Made by a program: the position numbers and the translations under genes
Notes under the pieces: model-generated
What the model saw: the letters and a program-made list of their open reading frames with translations, nothing else
The model's database searches: none
Told to the model about the DNA's origin: nothing
Assembly (NCBI RefSeq): GCF_026151205.1
Contig: NC_087078.1
Location: 5,721,675 to 5,785,674, forward strand
Direction: 5' to 3'
DNA length: 64,000 nt
Source: Bolinopsis microptera
Lineage: Eukaryota; Ctenophora; Tentaculata; Lobata; Bolinopsidae
Shown here: positions 52,001-64,000 of the stretch, piece after piece
Layout of the letters: each line of letters starts with the position of its first letter
Position numbering within the stretch: the first letter of the stretch is position 1

Positions 52001-55000
52001 TCGCTGGTACTCTTCCCTTTTTGAAACCCGGATTGGGCTGTACTAATAAGTGTTGGAAGTGAACTTAAGATCCTATTTTTTATAATATGAGTGAATATCT
52101 TATAGTCTACATTCAAAAGATAAATATGTATAGTGATAGGTAAATAAAGTATTATGCAATCAAAATTGTAATGAAAACGTTAGAGATAAAGTATACTGAA
52201 ACTAAGAAAATGTAGTCGCAACGTCATGAATCGAAATGTACCCAAAATACACTGAAAAGACCCCTGCGCAAACTTCCCGCGCAATTTAAAACTCTGCATT
52301 CCTCCGTTGCAAAGTTATTTTAAAACTAAAATCAAATATCGTGCGTCAAATATTTCGAATTAAATACGCAACATTAGAAAAAGGTCCCAACAGGGCAAGC
52401 TATGGTAGTAATATATTTCCACATCCAATACCAAACTTGTTCTTTAGCCCATGCCTCCTTACCTGATAAGTATATTTTACTAAGACGATCCCGTCTAAAA
52501 CCCAACTCAATCAAATCATCAGTAAACTTTAAAACCCTATCAGAAAAAGCATCAAAGTTATTACAGATCCTAGAATATCTCACAACCTGTGAACAATATG
52601 TGCCATATAATACACTACTAGCTTGATTACTCATCAAAGGTTGAAACTTGACCACTTTAAAACCAAACTTATCCCTTTTATCATAAACTCTACAAGAAAA
52701 CTTCCCCTCTATTGATCGAAATATCAAGATCTAAGACATTGGCGGCACAATCTACTTCATTTTCCTTGTTAAGAGTAAGTGAGTCTGGGTATATTAACTT
52801 AAAATATTCCTCTAAGTAACCATCAGAGTTAAGGGTAGTAATATCATCTATAAGCCTAAAGGTATTGTTTAACTTCTTCACAATATAGTATCTACTTTTA
52901 TACGTGCTATCTAGGAAACTGTTCTCAAAATGCCAAAGTGTTAAGTTAGCAATATAAGGACCAGGGTTGATTCCAATAGGTACACCGATATGTTGCCGAT
53001 ATAAGATCTCTCCTACTTTAAAGTAACAATTATCCAGTATAACATATCAACGGCCAGTTACGGAGCTGGTTTGTTCAGTATGAGCTGGTTTGTTCAGTAT
53101 GAGCAGATCTGGTCTTAATGTGGTATCAAACAGTAGATGCAGTAAAAGTAGCAGTAAAATGAAGAAAGTCCACAGTTCTTTTCTTCCGGAGAGGGTGAGA
53201 CCATATTGGAACAAACTCCCCTCGGATGTCAAGAATTGTGGGACTGTGTTAAGTTTTAAAATAAGATTAGAGGCTTTCAAAAAAGAGACTATTTTAAACA
53301 GATCTGTAAATGATTGTCATTTTTGGTATGTTTCGGACGAAGTATTAGGAAAGATTGAGGGATTAAATTATGCTACTAATAAAGAGAAGCACAATGAATA
53401 TCTTGTGTGTAATCCTCATGTTGCTAAAAAACGCTTTATCAACTTATATAGTAGTGGAAAGTATGTAAATTAGATTCATTTTAACTTGGTTGTCAAGGCC
53501 AATAGATTTAAGATAATTTTTAAACTTTAGTAGATATATTTTTGATGATGTGTGATGATGTTTGTGTCATTATATTTTGATTTGATTTATGATTTATTTT
53601 TTACGTCTTTTGAAAGTTGTTACAGTTCATTCACAATCTCATCAAAAGTATGGGCCTTCTACAATGTACAACCCCTTCATCTAAACTCAAGATTTTACCA
53701 AATCAAATGAATTTTTGCTCATTTTGGGCTCAGTTGAAGTAGTCCGACCAAATTCCACATAATATTTGAACAATTCTGAACATATTCTGAATTTTTAACA
53801 GGAAAGTCACAAAATTCAGTTTTAATTGGCTTTTTAAAGATTACAGTCCAAAACTTTAAAAACTGGCACTGCCTTGGTATGACATATTAACTAACTAATG
53901 GATTTTTTCCATCGCCTTAAAAAGGCATTAGATGGTTAGAAGTGGTAGGATTTGAGAATGGGTATAGTAGGTAGGTATTTTTTCGTTCGGTGTCACAAAG
54001 CAAAACATGTGCTCCTTCACAAATTATCACTTGATGGTCGCGCGCGCGCGCATTTTACAATGCTTTTATGTGAAGGTTGTGTACTTCACTCTACCAAGAA
54101 TCGAGCAAATATATCGTGTGTGCCGCGCAAGTACATCTCTTTCCGCTATTGTACATTTTGATTCGCACTGATATTTGTTGTTAAAGCTTTCGTTAACTTC
54201 ATGCGATACAAACTCCTCATTTTGTTGTGGGTGCTTGGTGCAACCACCGACTTGGCACCCGATATTATTATTAGTAATCCGTTATATTGTTGTATAAACC
54301 ATGATGTAGATTTTATGTTGGACATTATTGTCGAGAGATTGATTTATTATACGGAATGGACAGTAGATTTTATTATTATTAACATTATATTACCTACAAC
54401 GGATTTTACGACGACCACGTTACTTAATGTAACAACATTTGTAAACGACCATTCCTTTATATGGCTTTTGTTCTTTAAAAATGTCACTGCGTACCACCAC
54501 ACCGACTATGGTGTCCGGTTGTACAATTGTTTCAGGTCTGTTTTGTTCGGGCGTACACCGCATGGAATTAAAATTGCCGCGATCATACTGCTGGGGGCAG
54601 CTACTATTTGTGCAAATACTCCCCCTTGTGTCTACGGTTAGTTGCTCTTTCAATTATTTCTAAACATATAACTTCTAAATATTTTAAAACACTTAGAAGT
54701 TATATATAGGGTGGGCCAAAAGTCAGTACCCTGTAGATGCTCACAAAATAGACACTGTAACAACTGTTTTTGAGACTGCTCTACCGTCTGTAAATCACAA
54801 TTCCTATTAATTTGTGAAATATTTTCAGACTTCTCGCTGTTCAAATCTGACCTGTGGACAGTTTTGGTGGAGCCACAACATCTGTTTGCCGTACGTTCCA
54901 TCACTGCCTACAATACGTACATCTCTATTGCTGACGTCATGTTACTATTGCTCCCCTTACTCCACTCTTTCACTCCAGGTATGACATTTTCTGGTACCGT

Positions 55001-58000
55001 TTTAGAGTTACAATCTCCTAAAGATTTGTTGGATTTTTCTAGGATTGAATCAATTTCTTATGTCCATCCTACTGATTCCGTGCATTCTTATGTTGGACCA
55101 CCTACTGACGGGTCCTTCATGCACCCCAAAATCCTTCATGGGGGAGGGCCAGGTAATAAATTTATTGATGATAGTGTGCAGGTTGATGATGATTGTAGTG
55201 TTAGTGATGATGAAACTGATGGGTCTAATTCTGCCATGGATGATTTCATTGATGATGCTTCTATTTATGATTCGTCTACTCAGTCAACTTTTTATGATCA
55301 AGACGACCCTATTTACCAGCATGTAAAATTTATCAAATGTGCCGGTTCGTTTACTTAATCATTCCATTAAATGCTCTTTCTTAAACAATTACTGCAGAAC
55401 AGGGCCAAACCTTTAACGTCCTTACACCCTACTACACTAATTTTTAATCATCACTTTACTTCAGGCAACACAACACAGTCTACTTCTCCAACAACTAACG
55501 ATTAGGGGATTCAAACAACTACAAATTAATCCACAAGGTTACATCTACATCTTCTACATCATCAGGGGGTAGCACTTGGGACACAATGTTCTGCTCGGTA
55601 CACTCTGACATCATCTTCGGCAATATCTATTCCTTATCGCTACCAGTTAGCTCTCTACCTTATACATTGGCTAACCACACTCTACAGATATCGACATGTA
55701 ACATATTAACAAATGCTAAACCTGGGGGCTTCTTTAATGTGCCGGTTCGTTTACTTAATCATTCCATTAAATGCTCTTTCTTAAACAATTACTGCAGAAC
55801 AGGGCCAAACCTTTAACGTCCTTACACCCTACTACACTAATTTTTAATCATCACTCTACTTCAGGCAACACAACACAGTCTACTTCTCCAACAACTAACG
55901 ATTAGGGGATTCAAACAACTACAAATTAATCCACAAGGTTACATCTACATCTTCTACATCATCAGGGGGTAGCATCATCATTACTACTTAGCTCACCAAA
56001 ACCATCTGAAACTGGATATTGACTACTCACACTAACCTTTCATTTCATACTTTCATCATCATAAACAGTGTCAAACACCGCACCATACGTTGTACTATTA
56101 CACACTAGCCTCAACTAAAATTCAACGAACGCAACATCCAAACCTACTACAGGCATATATATAATATATTTGGGGCTGTACTAATAATAGGTCATGGAAG
56201 CCTACTTTTCCCACAAGCAGATAATTACCCAAACATTTATCTTTATATCACGACTGTAACATATATTCTGAAAAGTTTACTTGAAACATTCACACGAGAA
56301 CAGCTATATATCCTAATACATTATGTTTCTGTCTATCTTACATTCACAAAAACATGAAATTACAATCTCCGACATCTGCCTTTTGTTTAAGCTACATCCT
56401 TCATAATGAGTAGTTCTCCCCAGTGTCTTAATCGTTTTGATACTCTTCTAGTATGTTTCCCGTATCTAACTTGTCTTTTGGTTACTTATAATCGATACGA
56501 TTGTGGTTATTGTAAAATATGAAGTGCACATTAGCATTAAAAATGACCACCACCACATCATATGTAAGTGTTTTTGAACACTAACAACCACCACCACATC
56601 ATTTGGAAGTGTTTGACAACACTAACAACCACCACCACATCATTTGTCTGTGCATGTCAACACTAACAACCACCACCACATCATTTGTCTGTGCATGTCA
56701 ACACTAACAACCACCACCACATCATTTGTCTGTGTTTATCAACACTAACAACAACCACCACATCATTTGTCTGTGTTTGTCAACAATAACAACCACCACC
56801 ACATCATTTGTTTGTGCATATCAGAACTAAAATTGCAAACGTTAAAGAGGGATCCCAATCAGCAGACTTTCAACAGGAATTATTTTCCTACCGCTGACGT
56901 AATCTGATGCGAAAACCAACAACTCCTCATTCTACAATTACACGTATCCATCCTCGTATCAATTTATTTAACCATGACAAGTTAGGAACGGCATTGTAAC
57001 CTACAATTCGACTAATATAAGTCTTCAAATGTATATCGATATCCACTGAATCTGTTTATCATTAAAGACTAAGCTTAAACAAAAGTGCATACTGCTTAAC
57101 TTCGACTACCCCGTATTCATTCCAAACCGCCCAGTGCAACCTCCCGTGAGGATCTGGATATTTATAGTAATACAATCGACTGAATGTTTCAGTAAACTTA
57201 CTGCGGGGTTAAGGGTTTATCTGTCCGAATAGATTCAGTAAAGAAATCTAGGTTCCCATGACCAATATAATTGAGATGTCCAGAAGAATTAAGAATATAC
57301 AACTTTTTTAAATGATAAAAGTAGTTTCTTGTCATTTGATCTGTCTAATGGTTTTCATTAATAGTTCATGTTCTGTTCAATATTACTTAAAATTTATTTC
57401 TTCAATTAGTTGTTTCATTGTTACTCAAATTAAACATTAAAGAACGTTTACAGCGAATGTATGAAATATTTATGATAACATAATCTTACAAACCATGCCC
57501 CGTACAAGTATGTCAATTTTACAATACCACTGAGTCTTACCAAATAAAACCATTTGTATTGGTACAGTTTATTAACTTAAAGATGGCCTGCTACGTCATG
57601 AATGTTGCAAAAGAAGGGGAGACAATATAACGTTTCCTTCTATAATTGTACGATCACGCGACCCTAGCACCTGTGCCACGGGCCACACCCCAACTCAAAA
57701 CACGTGAAGAGTTTTTATCCAACGCGAAACAACTCCTGCGCCTCAGACGATTTTAGTCAGACATCACCATGCCGCGCGGCTTTTCAAACACTATTTAAAA
57801 TATTCTCTGCGCGACTGACGGCATACATTAGAAGCTTTATTTTTATATTCACACGCAAACATGATAAAGGCAACCTTTCCACTTCCTACCTCGTAGGGGC
57901 CAATAATGTAGAATGAAGAAACATTATTAATTATTTTTGCAAATATAAATTTAAACGATCGACAAAAGGTAATGCCTACGGGCGATGGAAATCTAGCGTC

Positions 58001-61000
58001 CGCTAACCGGCGCAATTCTTGTTCTAATAGAGGTAGTAAAGAGTGAAGGCATTGCTGTGCAACACTTTCGAGTCACTAGTCATTTGACTTTTGATGTCGA
58101 AAGTGTCATGGCACTCAAAAGTCATTTTAGTGTCACTTTTAAAAAAACATGACATCCTTATATATTTTCTTAAATGTGTGACGTAGTAAACCTGGGCGCA
58201 CCATTTAACGAAAAAATTCGAAATATATGTAGGTAACGGTCATGTTATGTACCCATCCTATCAACTTGACACTCGAAAATTTGGTCAAACACGGCAGCAA
58301 GGGGTCCATATTGAAGTATGACAAGGTAAACATTTCCGTACCAGCCGTATTTAGGGGATATCTTATCACCTGATTAAAATATCGTTATTCTGATGGGAAT
58401 TGTTAAAAAAATTTACTTGGGGGCCTGTATTGAGGATCTAGGGGAGAGATTATGTTTCTCTTGGAGCTTCATACTTGTATGGACGTTAAATTTAAATGCC
58501 TGATGGTCCAGTGGTTGCTTGAAGGGGCTTGTTATGAGATGGTTGCAGATCCGACCTCCAAGGAGGTACTGCCATAGAACATAATATAGGCATAGCACTT
58601 GAACTTGTAAGGGTATCGTTCAGTTGAAACACATTGTAATTGTTGGGTTCCAAAGACAGGATTCCAAAAACAGCCTTGTTACATCACCTTAATTATTTAA
58701 CATTCAATGAGAATCCGACAGAATTAAAATCCAAAAAATACCTAGTTTTTTATGTATTTAATGTTATAAAATCTTTGTTTTACTAGTTGATGCAAGCACC
58801 ACCTGAATATGTTGAGAGCAAGGAATGTGCTGTGTTACGAGAGACACTTCGTAGTCTTGAAACGAGTATCCAGCGAAACACTGACTTGTAAGTCTAATCA
58901 CAACCATACTTTGGTATTTGAGTTATTTCAGCTTGGGTATCTTACTTATAATTCAAAGAATTATTTCTGTATGTATGTAGAATGTATGTACGACCACCCA
59001 GGTGCAAATTAGACGAGAAATAGGAAGTTAGGTAAAAACCAAAAGGTTGCATAGCAACGATGTTGTAATGCACACGTGCACATGCAAAGATTGTTGGAAC
59101 GGCATTTTGATTGGTTTTGTGGTAATTACGTTGTGTTTAAGTGTTTAACATTTAAATCGGCTGTATCTTCTGTTGGGATGGATATTTTTTGATGCGATTA
59201 AATATTTCTTTCAAAGAATACTACTACTACTAGCTTCATCCCTGTTACCACGGGCTTTCTAGTACATTTGTAATAATGTTATACAATATAATATTATTAT
59301 TAATCCAATACATTGGACTATACAAAGCAACCATGGGTGAATTATAACAAATTGTATTTATCAGGCTCAACGAGTTTTGGGCAAAGCCACCATTAGCAGA
59401 TGTAGACAGCTTCTATTGTGAGCCTGACAAGGCAAAATCAGAAAAATGGTACAGAAACATTGTGAGTGCACACTCTTATTTAATACTACACACCATTTTA
59501 CTCCATGGTGGGAAAATACAGGGGGGCCAAAAGAGACCTGTAACTTTGCAGATGGCATGCTTTAACAGGTGTAACTACTCATTCGAGGATTCGAAATTCG
59601 ACAATTTCGAAAATTTCAGACACTCCCATATTATGATATATATCAAATGATATATTTGCAAATTACTGTAGATAATTATTTGCTGCATCTAATCTGAAAA
59701 ATGAGGCAAAACGGATTTGAAATGACGAATTTATTAAGCATTTTGTGTATCTCGTTAACAAAATTGATTGGGTGATTATGTGACAGTTGACACGACACCT
59801 TAATTGGGCAGCCTTAAAATTTAATGGGGTCACCCAATCACCTGATCAGGTAAGCCAATCACTTGATCGCACATAATGAATAAACTTGTTATGTTTGATG
59901 TCTTGGTCATCTGAGAAGCTAAAACTCGCAAATTTCAGGACAAACGTAATTCGAATGGCCAATCACAATTCAATAAAATTTTTCTCGATCCGATTATCAG
60001 AACTATCGATTAAATGCGATAATGAACCTTCATTCGAAAAAAATGAACATGAATATTCTTTATTTTAACATATTCCTCGAACAAGTGGTGATAGTAGGTC
60101 ACATCAAAAAGAATTACCTCAATCGGGCAATCAGTGACTGAGCTATAAAGGCCAACGTATGTAACGTTACTTTTGCCCCCCCCCCCCCCCTTCTGTGGCA
60201 TGATGTAGCATGATAGAAAGATTGCATTTAGTGTTTTGATTCAGGTAGAATGCAGCTTTTAGTATTCGGAACTTATTTTATCAGATCATATTGGTTAGCT
60301 GTTTATAAGGCTCTATTGATATAATATGGTAGCCATAAAAATAGTAGTTACCAATGTATCGTTATTCTTTCTAACATGTTCTTACCTAGTTGAAACAGCT
60401 GCGCGGGGGACGTAATGTGGAAGCTGTATTTAGACAGCTCATGATTGTTTGTCAAAGTTACGGATTTTCTCTTCCCTCTCCTCCTACCAAGGAAACTACT
60501 TTGAGACCCACTGTTTCTCTTCAGCCTGGTTCTTTAGAGGTCCATGAACTGATCAGTCAAATTTACACTAGGTAGGTGTTTAATATTTTATTAGAACGGA
60601 ACTTTACACTTCTGCAATATTATGTGTGATGAACAAGAACATGATTTTGAGTTGAATGTAAATAAATTGCTTATTGAATGGAGGTTATTCTCTTGTTATA
60701 CATGCTGTATATAATGACGTAGCTATTTTATTACATTCTTGTCTTAGACTGGCAAAGCACTTCTGCGAAGTGTTGCAAACAAGCACAAACCAATACGAAA
60801 CTATCAGTACACTGACTGCCATGTCCTATGTACTGAGCCCTACTCTACTTCTAGCTCAGTTTCACTCGGTCAGTTTTAAGCTTATTTTACAACCTTAAAT
60901 AGTTATGTCTTGTACAGGAAAACCCCAACTGGTAAATAGTGGCATATTAAACTTGTAATCTTGGTTTTGCTGTATTGAATCTGACATGTTTGACGTTTTG

Positions 61001-64000
61001 CATGGTTCATCTACTTCCAATATAATATGAATATCCTGTGGAAGGATAAGAAAGTTGATGTCAGGTGTTTCTTCACATCTTACTTTCATAGAGGAGCTTT
61101 TATTTTTATAGTTCTGTCTTATAAATATTACTCATTAATGTCACGTGATATTAATATAATGATAAAAAACTTTAACGTAACCAGGTAAGACTTACCCAGC
61201 TGAACAGCCAACTTCCTCTCATCACCACTAGTTCTGATCTGTTGGTCTTCTACACTAGGATACAGACGTTAATCAGTCTAACTAAAGAGATGGCAGTCGC
61301 TGATATGGGCATATTCCTCGCTGGCATGTTCAATCAGATAGCTGAGCCAAACAAGATTATAAGGTTTGGAATCTTGTATCTATACTAATAATCTTTATAA
61401 ATGTGTGTGCATGTGTGCGTGTGTCATGTGTGCATGTGTGTGCGTGTGTGCGTGTGTTTGTAATTTACGAATGGTTAAATCAAGAAAACGGTAAGAGATA
61501 CGGGACTGGTTTTTTCGGTATAGTGCCGACAAAACTCTGACAAGCCAAATGATTAAGGTTTTTCAAATCGGTGATAGTGGTTTAATTGGTCATTTTGTGA
61601 ATTGTGACCCAAATGTGATACTAAAGTGTTTCACTTACTCTCCCTCTCTCGCTCTCTCTCTCCCCTTATGACAGATTTGCTAAGTAATTAGGTAATTTGG
61701 CACCCCCCCCCCCCAATTAATACACTTTGTAATTAACTAAATTGGTAACCTGATGTGACAGGGAGTTTGAAAACTAATTCCTTGCACACTGTTATCAATT
61801 TTGTATCATTACCCAAGTAGATTCTAATACAATCTACCTTAACCAAATTACAAAATGTCGAAATCGTCTTCTCTCCGTTAGGATAGTGTATTTGGATCGG
61901 ATAACTAAGGAATTGATAGCGTCACTACAGCAACTAAAGGGAACTAATCAGTTGGGCACGTATTTCTGTGACATTGTGACACAGTGTTACAGTTTGGAGC
62001 AAAACGTAGAGTTCTTCCTGCACAAGTACGCTGGCCTTTCTCTCTTGGAAGTTGTTAATACAGATGAGGTAAGATAGGGCTGCTCTTCGTCTCACTTGAG
62101 TCGTGAACTAGCTGGTAAAAGTACTGTTCATTTTTACCATCATTTAATCTTGAAAATACCCTGAAATACTAATTCTCAGAGACAAGTATTGAATTTTCTA
62201 TTACACTGTAATATTGACCGTGTCTCTGCCTCCAGACTGAGACAAGCCCTGAACTATTGTGGAACTGGAGAGTGACTGTTTTCTCCCCGTACCTGGAGCT
62301 CTTTACCGAGAGAATAGCTCTGGAGAAACAAGAGCTGATCACATATCTCGGTCAGACTTTATAAATCTAACTTTTATTTGTAAGAGGCTTTTTGATTTAA
62401 TGTGTCGCGTCTTCCTAATATCACACTATTTGCAGGTGAAATTCCCCCAGATTTCTGGCAGATAACAACATGTAAAGGAGAGTGTGTACTAAAGTGTACC
62501 CAGTACACGTGTGCAATGTCTCTAGGTGTGCACAGTGTCCTGTGTCGTCTTGTCAAGTATAACAACATGGTCAAGCAGCTCGGGGATGTGGCAGAGCTGA
62601 TTGTTCCTCAGGTTAGTCACGTGTTTTAGTCACGTGACACGTGTTTTAGTCACGTGACACGTGTTTTAGTCACGCGACACGTGTTTTAGTCACGTGACAC
62701 GTGTTTTAGTCACGTGACACGTGTTTTAGTCACCTGATACGTGTTTTAGTCACGTGACACGTGTTTTAGTCACGTGACACGTGTTTTAGTCACCTGATAC
62801 GTGTGTTAATGTAGTGTTACCATATAAGGTGGTGTTACCACAGTAACAGTAATAACACTCCCATATAATAAGGTTATCCTCCCATTTTAGTGTTTGGTGG
62901 TATGAAACTGTTAAAATCTTGATTTTAAACTTTTCCGTATAAAGCTCATTTCGATTCAGACTAATTTAAATTTTAAGATAAAAATGATGTCCCAAATATG
63001 GATGTCTATTATATATAATACTACTATATACATAGGCAGATCCCCTCTTATCTTGTAAGTGACGAGAATCTTCTCGGTTACTGGGTCATGTCAACACACG
63101 TGTTAATTTTGCAAACCCTCAATTTATAATTTGGTACATGGGTTAAGTATTTATAAAACCCATAATACTCTAACTTACAGCCATATTAAACACACAGGTG
63201 ACAGAGGAAACGGACAGTGGTTCTAACTCGGAATCTTTATTTGACGCAGTCAACAGTTTAATTAATGAGGTCCTAGCTGCTATTCTCCTCTTAGCTGAAC
63301 AGGTGAACTACTACATTTAAAGGTAGTGTTACCATATAAGGTAGTGTTACCATATAAGGTAGTGTTACCATATAAGGTACTGTTACCATATAAGGTACTG
63401 TTACCATATAAGGTACTGTTACCCTATAAGGTAGTGTTACCATAGTAACACTACCTTATAAGGAGCAGAGTTAATTGCTAGGTACCCTGATCTGGCAGTG
63501 AGCTGAGTTTGAGGTTCATATTATTTAATATACAAGCCAAACTTCGAGATTGGAAACCATAACATGTATAGTGTTGTTTTAAAATGTTATTATATATAAT
63601 TATTAAAAAATATTTACAAAATAAATAAAACTTGTGCAATAAGATGACGTACCTTAGTTCCCAAAATAATTTGTGTGCCAAATTTGGACTTGTTTGAGCG
63701 ACGAAGATTGGGCATTTACTTTCTAGAGACACGGTAATTTTGCTCTAAAATTTATTATTTTTTATAGAAATTTTACATCGTCCTGCTCACTTCTAACCTG
63801 AATGAACAGCGTGACGTTGCGTGACGTAGACCTTGCCTTAGATGCGAGGAGGCCGCCTTAATTTTCCGTCAAGCTATTTTTGGGAACTAAGGTATGGTAC
63901 ATTAATTAGAATTTTACTGGCTGGCACTAGAAACTCTGTATCAATAAACTTAAAGATGAATCGGTCATCTGACCTTCTAATTCTCGGGAACTTATAATTG

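Overview
The window is AT-rich animal DNA. Genes are split by short GT-AG introns, no operons are visible, and much of the sequence is mobile DNA: a Penelope-like element, LINE fragments, tRNA-derived SINEs, and TA- or TTAA-flanked DNA transposons with poly-G tips. Extracellular proteins built from F5/8C (discoidin), cysteine-rich EGF/ephrin-receptor-like and sushi modules, together with this repeat mix, suggest a non-vertebrate metazoan. A cnidarian is my best guess, but nothing here proves it.

Host genes: (1) two tandem, paralogous multidomain secreted or receptor genes on +. Copy A starts before the window and its recognised exons end at 6039, with a possible transmembrane exon at 11342-11608. 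Copy B runs 11751-18791. Each carries a one-base frameshift in the same exon, at different places, and B has a second one. (2) A complete nine-exon FOXRED1 gene on - (20460-24021, 406 codons plus stop), whose exon phases all agree. (3) The 3' part of a RecQ-type helicase on - (25415-26476). (4) A gene for an unrecognised signal-peptide protein on + (54201-55358). (5) A ten-exon conserved-looking helical protein on + (58787-63824) that I could not name.

Mobile DNA: 0.47-3.6 kb is a TA-flanked insertion in an intron of copy A. It carries a nested TTAA element and a nested SINE with a 12-bp duplication. 8.7-10.1 kb is a LINE tail split by a 233-bp TTAA palindrome. 12.2-13.0 kb and 16.3-16.7 kb are small elements in copy B. 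28.07-29.61 kb is a TA element full of a repeated CTCCACC/GTTGAG motif. 43.8-47.5 kb holds a Penelope-like element with inverted flanks, plus a second truncated one. 50.0-52.2 kb is an L1/Tx1-like LINE, followed by RT fragments to 53.5 kb.

Most interesting: at 32046-41935 a TA-flanked foldback element made of 177-bp satellite units contains a second element, 33020-40031. This inner element is a giant near-perfect palindrome (two arms of about 3.0 kb, centre about 1 kb) with a 6-bp target duplication and AG...CT ends. Each arm encodes the same 229-aa C2H2 zinc-finger protein behind a phased 10-bp TATA-rich repeat. The 6-bp duplication and AG ends fit a non-autonomous Polinton/Maverick derivative, but no polymerase, integrase or capsid gene is present, so this remains inference.
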